Positions 8,497 to 17,329 are shown, counted from the stretch's first letter. The stretch: 48,248 bases of DNA from a candidate division LCP-89 bacterium B3_LCP (GCA_005223185.1 NJBN01000016.1:1-48248); one strand, 5' to 3'. Notes: a model not told the origin generated them from the sequence alone. A program made the numbers and translations.

Positions 8497-11052
8497 TTAT
8501 TCTGAACTTCCGATCAGTATAAACGATGCCCAGGAATGAGTGTCCTGGTACACCTTCATCGTTTCAAGCTGGGCTTTCCTGAGAGATTCCGCCTTGCCAT
8601 ATATTCTTAAGTTTTGATAGAAATTCTTCATCAAAAAAGCAGTGGATTCATCGTCCACCATCCAGAGTGAAGAAATAATAGTGGGAGTTCCCGCATAAAT
8701 GAAGGCGCGCGTAAGCCCAACCAATTCATCCCCGTTGGTTAAATGACCCAATCCGGTCTGGCAACCGGAGAGAACCACTAAATACGCATTCAAGTCCATC
8801 GTGAAGATTTCGTGAACGTCCAATTCACCATCCTGATTATCGTCAGGAGCTAGTAATAAACCAGAAAACAGTGGATAAGCGGAGTTCAGCTCTGCATGAC
8901 AGGCTAAATGCAAGATATCGAAATTTGGTGCCAGCTCCCTGAATCTTGTCTCTGTTGCATCGGCGCCAGTTAAAACTCGAGTTTTACTGGAATATCTGCT
9001 AATGTCTTTTACCTCTTTCTCCGAAAAAGGAATTGGTTTATAATCCTTATGATCCGCTTCTGGATTACCAAAAGCTAATATATTTTCTCCTTTGTCCCGT
9101 TCTTTTGATTTTAAATACCTGATAACTGACGCTGAAGGCAGGTAACTAATTTCATATTGATCGAGGAGATATTTTCCCTTACCATCCTGCAAAGCTCCGA
9201 AAGGAAGATAGTGCAAAATGCCGTGAGGGATGATGATCAATTTTTCTGTTTTAACCGTTTCCGCAACCGGTGCAATCAGAATGTCGCATAAATCTCTGGA
9301 AAGATACTCTCCCTTCCCGAAGTACACGATTGCGTCACGAAAGCCTTTAACCATATTAATAAGGCTATCGCTGTTAATAGAAACCTGAAAAAGTTCTGCT
9401 TCGTTTGGGGTTATTCGCCAGATCAGAGTTTTCTCTTTCGTCAGGAAATATTCCAGAATTGTGCTTTCGTGATCTAATAGTTGTTGAACTTCCGAAAGGG
9501 TCTCAGAGTTCACCGTAACCAGAGCCACCAGTTCCGGCTCGTGCAACTTTTTCTCTTCAATCAATGCGCTTATTGAGCGGAGGTTTTGTTTTATTCTCTT
9601 GACAAGTTCAGCAATTATTTTCGCATCATCTGCTGCGGCGATAAGTTGTTTTTCAATTTCTTTCTTCTGATTTTGTAACTCCCGTTCACGCTGTAGGAAT
9701 TCTTTGTCCTTACCCTTACCAAATATAACGCCACCGCTTGTCAGCAAGTCCAAAAAAGAACGGGCTTGAGCGCGTTCAACGTATGCATAAGCTTCTTCCT
9801 CCCTGTGAAGCCGGAGTAACGTCAGAACCATTACTTCATAAGTTTCTGTAACTCCTGAAGCGTAGCAGCTTTTTTGCCCCTCAAACTCCAGTTTCTCACG
9901 AATCCGCTCCATAGATGCAATCGCCTCACCATAGTTCACTACAGCTAAAGAATCTAACTCTTGTACAGCATAATAGTCACCTAAGGTGGAATAGCACGCT
10001 TGAATGTCCTCTTCTTTTCCCAGTTCTGAGGCAATTGTCATCGCCTTCTCATTATATTCCAACGCTTCTGGATATTTCTTCTGGGCAAGATAGAGTTTTC
10101 CGATATCATTAAAGATCAAGCCTTCACTCCGCCGGTTTCCCACTTCCCTGGCTACCTCTAAACTTTGCAGGTAGTATTCCATTGCCTCAGGGTAATCGGA
10201 AAGCTTGGTGTAGATTGTTCCGATATTTTTCAAAGCTATACTCTCAATGATCGGCTCTTTTAATTCTCGCTTCACGGCTAAACTTTGCTGGAAATAGTGC
10301 AATGCCTTCTGGTAATCGGCGAGTGTTTTATAGATCATTCCAATGCAGTTTAGGACATAACTTTCACCGTTTCTGTTTTTGGCAAACTCAAATATCTCCA
10401 AACTTCTTCTTGAATAATCCAATGCGTTGGGAAAATCGTAAAGATTTGAATAAACTAATCCTATACTATATAACGTCCAGGCTTCACCGTTTATGTCATC
10501 TATTTCCCTCCGCAATATCAGACTTCTACGATAATGTTCCAGGGATTTGGGATAATTGGAAAGTGAATGATAAGCTATTCCGAGGCTGAACAGGATGTAA
10601 CATTCATAGTGTCGGTCTCCGATCTGTTTAGCTAATTCCAACCCCTGTTGGTAATAGTCAAATGCCCTCGGGAAAAGGGAAAAATTTCTATAGAGATCTC
10701 CGAGGTGGTATAGAACTTTAACTTCCTTTTTTCTGTCACCAATTTCAACGTATATAGCAAGTACCTTTTCTAAATAAAATAGTGCTTCCTGGAAATTATT
10801 CCGATGAACATAATGGATTCCTAACCTCCTGGATATCTCCGTTTCACCTTCTCTGTCACCAATCAGTTTGTATAGTTTCAAAGCTGATTTATATAATTCG
10901 AACCTCTCATCAGGTGGCCATAATCTCTGAATAAATTTCCCCGCAGCGAACAAACTATCCGCCTCAGACTTGATTTTAAGAGTATCTAACTGCTGGCTAT
11001 ACGCAGCAACCGCGAATAACAAGTGAGATACAATTAAAAGCTTAAATCTCAT
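8497..11052 (-). CDS. Exported TPR-CHAT caspase-like protease
   Basis: 851 residues. A signal peptide (MRFKLLIVSHLLFAVAAYS) predicts export. Residues about 35-390 form eight or more kinesin-light-chain-like TPR repeats (patterns such as ALEYNEKAMTIASELG). A coiled-coil-prone helix (about 440-490) follows, and a C-terminal CHAT domain (about 520-851) with the caspase-clan pair H719 (ILHLACHAELN) and C764 (VVLSGCQTGLG), both intact. CHAT proteins are cysteine proteases of the caspase/separase clan, and TPR-CHAT members are activated by partners to cut specific proteins. It is the first gene of the unit with the sigma and anti-sigma genes, which suggests it acts in their signalling, for example by cutting the periplasmic part of the anti-sigma factor. 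The leader carries a short form of the element found before two type IX cargo genes. Confidence 0.88.
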   Translation of the reverse strand: MRFKLLIVSHLLFAVAAYSQQLDTLKIKSEADSLFAAGKFIQRLWPPDERFELYKSALKLYKLIGDREGETEISRRLGIHYVHRNNFQEALFYLEKVLAIYVEIGDRKKEVKVLYHLGDLYRNFSLFPRAFDYYQQGLELAKQIGDRHYECYILFSLGIAYHSLSNYPKSLEHYRRSLILRREIDDINGEAWTLYSIGLVYSNLYDFPNALDYSRRSLEIFEFAKNRNGESYVLNCIGMIYKTLADYQKALHYFQQSLAVKRELKEPIIESIALKNIGTIYTKLSDYPEAMEYYLQSLEVAREVGNRRSEGLIFNDIGKLYLAQKKYPEALEYNEKAMTIASELGKEEDIQACYSTLGDYYAVQELDSLAVVNYGEAIASMERIREKLEFEGQKSCYASGVTETYEVMVLTLLRLHREEEAYAYVERAQARSFLDLLTSGGVIFGKGKDKEFLQRERELQNQKKEIEKQLIAAADDAKIIAELVKRIKQNLRSISALIEEKKLHEPELVALVTVNSETLSEVQQLLDHESTILEYFLTKEKTLIWRITPNEAELFQVSINSDSLINMVKGFRDAIVYFGKGEYLSRDLCDILIAPVAETVKTEKLIIIPHGILHYLPFGALQDGKGKYLLDQYEISYLPSASVIRYLKSKERDKGENILAFGNPEADHKDYKPIPFSEKEVKDISRYSSKTRVLTGADATETRFRELAPNFDILHLACHAELNSAYPLFSGLLLAPDDNQDGELDVHEIFTMDLNAYLVVLSGCQTGLGHLTNGDELVGLTRAFIYAGTPTIISSLWMVDDESTAFLMKNFYQNLRIYGKAESLRKAQLETMKVYQDTHSWASFILIGSSE

Positions 11053-11088
11053 TATTATGCTTATCCTTTAATTTATGTCTCCGATCAA

Positions 11089-11119
11089 CACAAACGATGC
11101 CGAAAATACTCAAATCCTC
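11089..11119 (-). promoter_or_regulatory. Shortened leader element upstream of the TPR-CHAT gene
   Basis: On the minus strand the core reads GATTTGAGTATTTTCGGCAT, then CGTTTGTG. It aligns with 4158-4199 and 6772-6813 but lacks about four bases in the middle. It ends about 37 bases before the start codon. It may mark shared control of the protease unit and the secreted cargo genes. Confidence 0.4.
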
Positions 11120-11261
11120 ATTTGCGCCAGTGATAGTTTTCAAGAAATACAGAGGTATCTTGCGAAATATAGTAACTCATGGGGCAATTGTCAAGGTATA
11201 ATACACAATTTTGATAATTTTTCAGGGGTTTTAAAATTTATTTTTCAGAACCGATTTTTCA

Positions 11262-11307
11262 ATAAAAAGGCAGGGAAACCTGCCCGTAACAGCCGAAGTT
11301 CCCTGCC
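11262..11307 (-). terminator. Intrinsic terminator of the M28 peptidase gene
   Basis: Arms GGCAGGGAA (11269-11277) and TTCCCTGCC (11299-11307) enclose a loop with a second CCTGCC. In the minus direction the stem is followed by TTTTTATT. It lies about 70 bases after the stop of the gene at 11378-14779. Confidence 0.75.
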
Positions 11308-11377
11308 CTGCAATTTGCTCCGAAGGTTTACAAAACTCCCACGGAGAGTCCCTTTGGGACAACTCACAACATAGCAA

Positions 11378-14300
11378 CTATTTCATCAGCACCATCTTAC
11401 CGGTAGCATTAAACTCACCAGCTTCAAGGTGATATAGGTATATGCCTGATGCTAATTCAGAAGCATTGAAAATCGTTTCATGCACCCCCGCATCCCGCCA
11501 GCCGTTGACCAGTTTTGCGACTTCTCGTCCTGAAATGTCATAGACCGTAAGATTAACCAGACTTGACACTGGTAACTTATAATTGAGAACTGTAGCAGGA
11601 TTGAATGGATTAGGGTAGTTCTGTCCCAGGCTGAATTCTTCGGGAATTGTTCCATCAACTGCAGTGGTATTGATGAATTCAGAGAAGGGATCTGGGAAGC
11701 TGCAGGTTGGTAAATTAGCTTCGAAGTCATAATCTAAATCCACAGCGCCTTCCTTTATCCAGGAAAAGGCATCCGTATGCCATATTTCGTATTCAGGATG
11801 CCAGCCTGAGTAAATTCGAAATTCATAGTTACCGCCCGGCCAACCAACAGGAACCGGGTACCAGGCATCCGGGCGGTTGATCTGCCAGCCGGGCTGGTAA
11901 TTGGTGATTTCGCGCAAAATAAGAGTGGTTGTATCCGTGTTTTCGTAAATTTTGTCAATCCAGATGTCATAATCCAGAGGTACCGATCCCTGATTTTCAC
12001 CCCATATGCCGTAATACAAATTCCCGCCACCAGTTGGAATAGGTGATCCTGACACGTAATCAACTTCAACTACCATCTGGGGGACTCCCGCAGTGTCTGT
12101 AGTGAAGAGAATCGCCATGCCTTCATCGATGGCGCTGGCATTGGTATGATAGGCTTGGTTGTATAGGTATTGAATGCCGTCATCTTCCGATTGGTTTTCG
12201 ATCCCCACCGTGCAGGAACTGCTGTTGTCCAATATTCCATACTGGAAGAGTATCATGCCATCGCCGGTTGAAGTCTGATAGATTAAAGGATCGTACAACA
12301 CCACTTCAAAAGTCAGGTTAGCCCAGGAGGGCCAGTAATCCCGCACTTCATTGAACTCGATTATATATAATCCCTGCCCGGAATCGTGGTAGTAACTCAC
12401 CGTTCCTTCCTGCTGTGGCGATAGATCTTCCCAGAAGGGAGCGATCATGTTGGGGGGTCCGTCTTCATCGGGAATGGGTGAATTGGAATGGTTGGTGTTT
12501 TCAGTGTACCCAAAGGCAATCCAGCCGTTAGAACATACTGAAATTTCACTGAACGTCTGTCCGTAATAGACGAACGTAAATGGAAGAGTCAGATGCATCG
12601 TTTCATCATCATTGGTATAATTCAGCAGACTGCCGGATCCACCCTGGTTGGGATCAATTTCGATCCAGTTGTAGGTGGGCCCGTAGGGTTCATCGTTGAT
12701 GTCATAAGCGCTATATCCGTAATTATCAGGTCCACTGGGCAGGTAGGTAATGTCGCCTATATCCATTGAGAAGTCCAAATAATCGATCCAGCCGCCGGCT
12801 GCCTGGTACGTTAAGGTGAAATCAGCCTGGAAATAGGGAGGCGCTGATCCTGAGGCGTTAACGCCGAAATCCTGAGTTCCCTGTCCACCGGGTTGTATGG
12901 TGCCGTACGATTGAGTAGGCGTGGGGATAGTGATATAGGGGCTGGTGCAGGAGAGGGTAGTGTTCAGGTTTCCCGCCTGGTACGATCCTTCATTGCTCAA
13001 TGTGATTTCGAAATCTGTATTCTCGCCGGGTTCTAATACTCCGTTGCCGTTACCACCGAAAGAATCATCAACTACGAGTTCATCAAGGTGGATTTCCGGT
13101 GCGTGCGCTATCATCTGCACTATGCTGATCCATTCCCGGGATCCGGAGGTCATAACCACAGTGACGTCAAAGAGGTGTTCATCCGGAACGTCAAGGGCTA
13201 TGTCAGCCGCGAAAGCATTCACCACTTCTACCGTATCTCCGGTGTTGATAGTACCGTAGTTTTCCTGCCAGTCGCTGAAGGATATATACGGATCTGATTC
13301 CTGCAGAACCACATCAACCGATGGAGCTGCTGCACCTCCAGCATTTATCACCGGGATGGTTAGAAGGATGGATTCTCCGTATTCAATCTGACCGTTATTG
13401 TTCCCTTGTGAATCATCGATAGTGACTCCGTCTGCAGTGAGATATGGTTCAACTGCGCCGTTGGGTACTGCCAAATCTGCAACTGCCCCCAACAACGCTT
13501 CCAGTACGTGAATGGCATAAGGCGTGTCAAGGTGTTCCATCAAGTCATTGACAGAATGATAGAAGGGATTCAGGTCCGGTCCCCAAGCTTCGTCTTCCAT
13601 AGCCAGAACCGCCGGAATTCCCGCATCCCAGAAGGAGGCGTGATCTGCATAAACCATACTCGGATCCAGGATTGTTACCGGTTCCAAAAAGCCTGTCACA
13701 AAAGCAGTGATCGCCTCGTTGATCTTATTGGCGATGGCAACAGAATTGGGGTCGTTGTTAGAATATATCACTATATCCGGCGGCCAGGGATCCGATCCCG
13801 GCCAGCCTATCATGTCAGCATCGACGACGCCTAAGTAGTTCTCATTCCCCCCGGGCAGGTTGCTGGTGTACGCCTGGCTTCCTAACAGACCCTGTTCGTT
13901 GCCAGCGAAGACAGCGAAGCGAATTGTTTTATGAAAGCTGAAACCGGAAGAGAGAACACGCGCACATTCCAGTACAGCAGCAGTACCGGATCCGTCATCA
14001 TCGGCGCCGGGAGCTTCGTCTTCCGGAAATATGGGAAGACCTGCAGTGGCGTCATGGTGTGCGATGATGTAATATATATCATCCGGTTCTGCGGTTCCAG
14101 TCAGTTCTGCAGTAACGTTATATCTCCACAAACCACCGACCTGAAAGCTGTCCAGCCAGGCGGTCAAACCCATAGCCTGAAATTGTCCCAGGATGTACAA
14201 CGCGGCATCATCACATTCCGGGTTGTAGGTGTTGCGGGTGATGAAATCTTCCAAAGGCTGCAGGTAATCTTCATAGGAAACAGATGACACTTCGTCTAAG

Positions 14301-14779
14301 ATGACGCCCACAAACGGATTCATGTCATCAAGGTTATCAGGGGGATTAAGTTGTTCTCTAATCGGATAACTATCTGCAGAGATGGCTCGGAATGGGATAT
14401 TGGCAGAGCAGAGATCAGATAAAACTGCATCACTGCCGTTTATGAGTATAAAATCATCAGTTTCAAATATGATAGACGAATCAGAAACTTCAAGACCCAC
14501 ATCGCGAAGACTTCGCCTGTCAACTTGATAGACGTTGCTGAAGTCCGATATCCCGTCTGAGAGCAGGGCGATTTCATCGCATTTCCGGATATTAGTCGAT
14601 TCCGGCATCATGCCGATCAAATAATCACCACAACGAGCGTGTAGCTTGAAATCCAATGATTCAAGTTCTTCCAGATCATTCGCCAGATGACCGGATATGA
14701 CAACCGGTATGTATCCCCCGGAGAGCGCCGTGTTACAGATCAGCGCCAGTAAAATTATTAACCCACTGCATATGCGCAT
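11378..14779 (-). CDS. Secreted M28-family metallopeptidase with type IX sorting domain
   Basis: 1133 residues. Signal peptide about 1-20. Residues about 160-440 carry the M28 zinc aminopeptidase pattern: H242 (AHHDAT), D260-D262 (GADDDGSG), E295 (GNEQGLLGS), D322 (DADMIGW) and H408 (FYHSVNDL). In most M28 enzymes two adjacent glutamates occupy the GEE position, the first being the general base; here it is N294, so activity is uncertain. After this come two CARDB-like beta-sandwiches (about 450-680), a larger beta-rich region with PFTFVYYGQTFSEISVCSNGW (about 730-900), and the sorting domain (about 1055-1133, NPFNPATVLNYKLP to GKMVLMK). It should act at the cell surface or outside the cell in peptide breakdown. 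A modest AGAGG site precedes the start. Confidence 0.85.
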   Translation of the reverse strand: MRICSGLIILLALICNTALSGGYIPVVISGHLANDLEELESLDFKLHARCGDYLIGMMPESTNIRKCDEIALLSDGISDFSNVYQVDRRSLRDVGLEVSDSSIIFETDDFILINGSDAVLSDLCSANIPFRAISADSYPIREQLNPPDNLDDMNPFVGVILDEVSSVSYEDYLQPLEDFITRNTYNPECDDAALYILGQFQAMGLTAWLDSFQVGGLWRYNVTAELTGTAEPDDIYYIIAHHDATAGLPIFPEDEAPGADDDGSGTAAVLECARVLSSGFSFHKTIRFAVFAGNEQGLLGSQAYTSNLPGGNENYLGVVDADMIGWPGSDPWPPDIVIYSNNDPNSVAIANKINEAITAFVTGFLEPVTILDPSMVYADHASFWDAGIPAVLAMEDEAWGPDLNPFYHSVNDLMEHLDTPYAIHVLEALLGAVADLAVPNGAVEPYLTADGVTIDDSQGNNNGQIEYGESILLTIPVINAGGAAAPSVDVVLQESDPYISFSDWQENYGTINTGDTVEVVNAFAADIALDVPDEHLFDVTVVMTSGSREWISIVQMIAHAPEIHLDELVVDDSFGGNGNGVLEPGENTDFEITLSNEGSYQAGNLNTTLSCTSPYITIPTPTQSYGTIQPGGQGTQDFGVNASGSAPPYFQADFTLTYQAAGGWIDYLDFSMDIGDITYLPSGPDNYGYSAYDINDEPYGPTYNWIEIDPNQGGSGSLLNYTNDDETMHLTLPFTFVYYGQTFSEISVCSNGWIAFGYTENTNHSNSPIPDEDGPPNMIAPFWEDLSPQQEGTVSYYHDSGQGLYIIEFNEVRDYWPSWANLTFEVVLYDPLIYQTSTGDGMILFQYGILDNSSSCTVGIENQSEDDGIQYLYNQAYHTNASAIDEGMAILFTTDTAGVPQMVVEVDYVSGSPIPTGGGNLYYGIWGENQGSVPLDYDIWIDKIYENTDTTTLILREITNYQPGWQINRPDAWYPVPVGWPGGNYEFRIYSGWHPEYEIWHTDAFSWIKEGAVDLDYDFEANLPTCSFPDPFSEFINTTAVDGTIPEEFSLGQNYPNPFNPATVLNYKLPVSSLVNLTVYDISGREVAKLVNGWRDAGVHETIFNASELASGIYLYHLEAGEFNATGKMVLMK

Positions 14780-14943
14780 GAAAACCTCTAGGTCTATGTT
14801 TCTTTCCTAACAATATAATATAACAATAAAAAGAGCCAAAATCAAGCCCGAAAACAGATTCAGTGAAAAAAAATCCCACATTTAGTGGAAAAAATAGATT
14901 TTTCTTGCTTTCGACGCCTTTAATGCTTAAATTTGTCGGACTT
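14780..14943. other. Divergent intergenic region between peptidase gene and tRNA-Glu
   Basis: This AT-rich stretch must carry the promoters of the minus-strand peptidase gene and the plus-strand tRNA. A T-rich TTTTTTTTCAC tract lies about 80 bases before the peptidase start. No confident -10/-35 pair was found. Confidence 0.4.
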
Positions 14944-15015
14944 GGCGCGTTCGTCTAGCGGTTAGGACGCCGGCCTCTCACGCCGGTAACACGGGTTCGA
15001 TTCCCGTACGCGCTA
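14944..15015 (+). tRNA. tRNA-Glu (anticodon CTC)
   Basis: 72 bases fold into a cloverleaf. The acceptor stem is GGCGCGT with ACGCGCT (one G-U at the end), the D arm starts GTCTAG, the anticodon stem is CCGGC/GCCGG with loop CTCTCAC (anticodon CTC at 14977-14979), and the T arm has GGTTCGATTCC. The discriminator is A15015 and CCA is not encoded. A tyrosine recombinase remnant lies about 100 bases downstream, as expected for a tRNA used as an integration site. Confidence 0.95.
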
Positions 15016-15122
15016 CAGGGATAAGTTTAGCATTTTCAAAGATTACCTCAATTTCCATCGTTGCAGATTTCGGTGGATTTTGGGGTATTTTCTTCTTAAG
15101 GTGTTACAAAAGTATTACAAAA

Positions 15123-15497
15123 TTAAGCAAGGTAGGTTAAAGACTCTGGGACCTCTCGCATGTCATTATCACTGGTAGGGAGATATATCTGAGTGACTTG
15201 AAGTGTACTATGGCCGAGGAAGTCTTTTATTTTATGAGGTGGGGTGCCCTGATTAGCCAAGGTTGTAGCACAGGCATGCCTTAAGTAATGCAGATGCAAT
15301 TCCTCTCGGAGCCCCGCTTTTCGTTGGTAGAACTTGAAACGCCTTGAAATGTATCCTGCTGTGTAGTTAAAGAGTCCCGGCTTGGAATGATCAAGAGCCA
15401 TAATGATCTGCATCAATTCAATGCAGATAGGGATAACACGATCATTAGCAATATAAGTGTTTATAGCTGTCGAATTTTCACTGAAAACTGAATCCGA
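15123..15497 (-). pseudogene. Truncated tyrosine recombinase (integrase) C-terminal part
   Basis: The frame is open from just after a TGA at 15498 to the stop at 15123, about 124 codons with no plausible start. It encodes the second half of a tyrosine recombinase catalytic domain: NDRVIPICIELMQII strand region, LHYLRHACATTLANQG (Arg II box), IKDFLGHSTLQVTQIYL (His/Trp box and nucleophile Tyr). The first catalytic arginine and the whole DNA-binding N-terminal domain are missing. It looks like the remains of an element integrated at the adjacent tRNA-Glu. A TTG at 15416 could start a short product, but this could not be an active recombinase. Confidence 0.8.
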
Positions 15498-15760
15498 TCA
15501 ATAACCCGCTATCGAGAAAAAGAGGGCGGTATTAGAACAGCATGTTAATATTGATTTGGGGAGATGTGAGGAATTAGATGCTCCTGAGTGATCTTTGGGT
15601 TTAAAACCCAAAAGTCATTTAATTATTGTATTTAATCCAGTTAATTATTTATACATCTGAGAATCTGATGTCTTGCATTCCTCCCCATAAAGCGCTTGCA
15701 AAATGAGCTTAATTCCTTTATCTTGATTAGTGATTGATTCAGGCTCAGGACACAAGATAC
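15498..15760. other. Intergenic region before the sigma-54 activator
   Basis: No gene is seen. It contains a near-perfect palindrome TTTGGGTTTAAAACCCAAA (15594-15612) that could be an operator, in AT-rich surroundings. No convincing promoter for the activator gene was assigned. Confidence 0.4.
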
Positions 15761-17173
15761 ATGAAGACTAACCCCGATCCAGCAGATAAGAAAGGGAATA
15801 ATAGGCGATCTACAGGCACTCCGCAAGATAACCGTTTTTTTAAGGTCATCCTAAGCTCCATCGCCGATGGAGTGTTTACTGTGGATAAAGATCGCGTTGT
15901 GACCAGTTTCAATCCAGCGGCTGAACGTATCACTGGCGTACCGGCTTCGGTAGCGGTGAGCAAGAAGTGTTACGAAGTATTTCATTCTAATATCTGCGAA
16001 GATAACTGCCTCCTCGAAAGGACCCTGAACACGGGCGAAGAAGCGATTGACATCCCCGTACAGATATTAAACAATTCCGGACGGCGCATACCCATTTCCA
16101 TTTCGACAGCTGTCCTTCGAGACGAAGACGGACAGGTATTAGGCGCCGTGGAAACTTTCCGGGATCTTTCCGCAATCGAGGTTCTCCGCAAGGATCTTGA
16201 ACGCAGCTACAGCTTCGAAGATATTATATCGAAAAGCCCCACAATGATGAAGCTCTTTGCCATTCTTCCTGATGTGGCAGAGAGTGAAAGCACCGTATTG
16301 ATCCAGGGTGCTTCCGGGTCTGGTAAAGAACTTTTTGCCCGAGCGGTTCACAATCTTTCACCACGCAAGGACAAATCCTATATCATAATCAATTGTGGTA
16401 CTCTTCCCACTACGTTGTTCGAATCTGAGCTGTTTGGATACCTGAAAGGTGCATTTACCGATGCCAAGAAGGACAAACCCGGAAAAATATCTTTAGCGGA
16501 AGGAGGTACGGTCTTCCTTGATGAAGTGGGTGATCTTCCCCTTCAAACCCAGGTCAAACTACTTCGACTATTGCAACATCATGAATATGAACCCGTTGGA
16601 GGTCTCAAATCAATAAAAGCTGACATCCGTATCGTGGCCGCTACTAACCGTGATTTGAAAGGAATGGTTACCAAAGGAAGCTTCCGGGAAGACCTTTATT
16701 TCAGATTAGCTGTTATTCGCTTCGAAATTCCGCCCCTGAAAGAACGTCGCGAAGATATCCCCTACCTGATTGACCACTTCATGCGCCGTTTCAATGCCCG
16801 CAAAGGGAAAAATCTGATTGGAGTCAGCCCTAAAGCCATGGAAGCGTTGATGCGCCATAATTATCCGGGCAACGTCCGCGAACTTGAAAATGCTATCGAG
16901 TATGGTTATGCTGTTTGTAGAGGGCGCATTATTGAGTTTGATCATCTTCCTGAAGAGATACAATCTGCATTATCCCAATCAACATCTGATCCAGAAAGCC
17001 TTTCTGAACTTCATCCTGCCCATCGCCACATAAGTGAAGAGATTGCCATTAGAGAAGCTCTTAAACGTAGAAAAGGTAACCGCACCTTAGCCAGCGGCGA
17101 TCTTGGAATGGATCGCACTACCCTCTGGCGTAAGATGCGGCGCTATGGCATCCAGATCCCCAAGAACAGTTAA
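15761..17173 (+). CDS. PAS-domain sigma-54-dependent transcriptional activator
   Basis: 470 residues from the ATG at 15761; a TTG nine codons upstream is possible but has no better ribosome site. Residues about 25-145 are a PAS domain with a cysteine group (KKCYEVFHSNICEDNC). Residues about 150-390 are the AAA+ domain: Walker A GASGSGKE with K189, the loop GAFTDA (230-235) in place of the usual GAFTGA, Walker B TVFLDEVG, and the sensor region ATNRDLK. Residues about 425-465 form a Fis-type helix-turn-helix (LASGDLGMDRTTLWRKMRRYG). It has no receiver domain, so the PAS domain is the likely sensor. Family members bind upstream dyads and drive open-complex formation by sigma-54 polymerase. A sigma-54 promoter with GTTGCA/TGCAAC dyads directly downstream suggests it controls the operon beginning at 17392. 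Confidence 0.92.
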   Translation: MKTNPDPADKKGNNRRSTGTPQDNRFFKVILSSIADGVFTVDKDRVVTSFNPAAERITGVPASVAVSKKCYEVFHSNICEDNCLLERTLNTGEEAIDIPVQILNNSGRRIPISISTAVLRDEDGQVLGAVETFRDLSAIEVLRKDLERSYSFEDIISKSPTMMKLFAILPDVAESESTVLIQGASGSGKELFARAVHNLSPRKDKSYIIINCGTLPTTLFESELFGYLKGAFTDAKKDKPGKISLAEGGTVFLDEVGDLPLQTQVKLLRLLQHHEYEPVGGLKSIKADIRIVAATNRDLKGMVTKGSFREDLYFRLAVIRFEIPPLKERREDIPYLIDHFMRRFNARKGKNLIGVSPKAMEALMRHNYPGNVRELENAIEYGYAVCRGRIIEFDHLPEEIQSALSQSTSDPESLSELHPAHRHISEEIAIREALKRRKGNRTLASGDLGMDRTTLWRKMRRYGIQIPKNS

Positions 17174-17201
17174 TTCCATCCCCTCAAATACACCTACAAA
17201 C

Positions 17202-17258
17202 GTTGCAGTGCAACATACACACGTTGCAATCCTCTTATATGGTTGCATTAAGTGCAAC
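17202..17258 (+). promoter_or_regulatory. GTTGCA/TGCAAC dyads, probable activator binding sites
   Basis: Two dyads occur: GTTGCAGTGCAAC (17202-17214) and GTTGCA-TTAAG-TGCAAC (17242-17258), plus a single GTTGCA at 17223-17228. The GTTGCA starts are 21 and 19 bases apart, so they lie on one face of the helix. The group is 55-110 bases upstream of the -24/-12 promoter, the usual place for enhancer sites. A further TGCAAC lies at 17367-17372, downstream of the promoter. Confidence 0.7.
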
Positions 17259-17278
17259 AATCAGCCAGCATATATTGG

Positions 17279-17299
17279 TTATAACATATTGTGTTATAA
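17279..17299. promoter_or_regulatory. Perfect inverted repeat TTATAACA-TATTG-TGTTATAA
   Basis: Eight-base arms with a five-base centre, between the activator dyads and the -24 element. It may be an operator for a second regulator or a DNA-bending site. Confidence 0.5.
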
Positions 17300-17313
17300 T
17301 TAATTACGATGGT

Positions 17314-17329
17314 TGGCATCATATTCGCT
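17314..17329 (+). promoter_or_regulatory. Sigma-54 (-24/-12) promoter
   Basis: TGGCATCATATTCGCT has the invariant GG (17315-17316) and GC (17327-17328) exactly ten bases apart; consensus is TGGCAC-N5-TTGC. Transcription should start near 17340, about 50 bases before the first gene of the electron-transfer operon. Confidence 0.7.

Noticed and set aside
8497-11052. TPR-CHAT protein as Csx29 of a type III-E CRISPR system
   Set aside because: No CRISPR array, gRAMP effector, Cas1 or Csx30/31 is present, and this protein has a signal peptide, so only the general logic is comparable.
14989-15015. Second copy of the tRNA-Glu 3' end as island boundary
   Set aside because: I looked for it by eye across the window and found none, so no island end is claimed.
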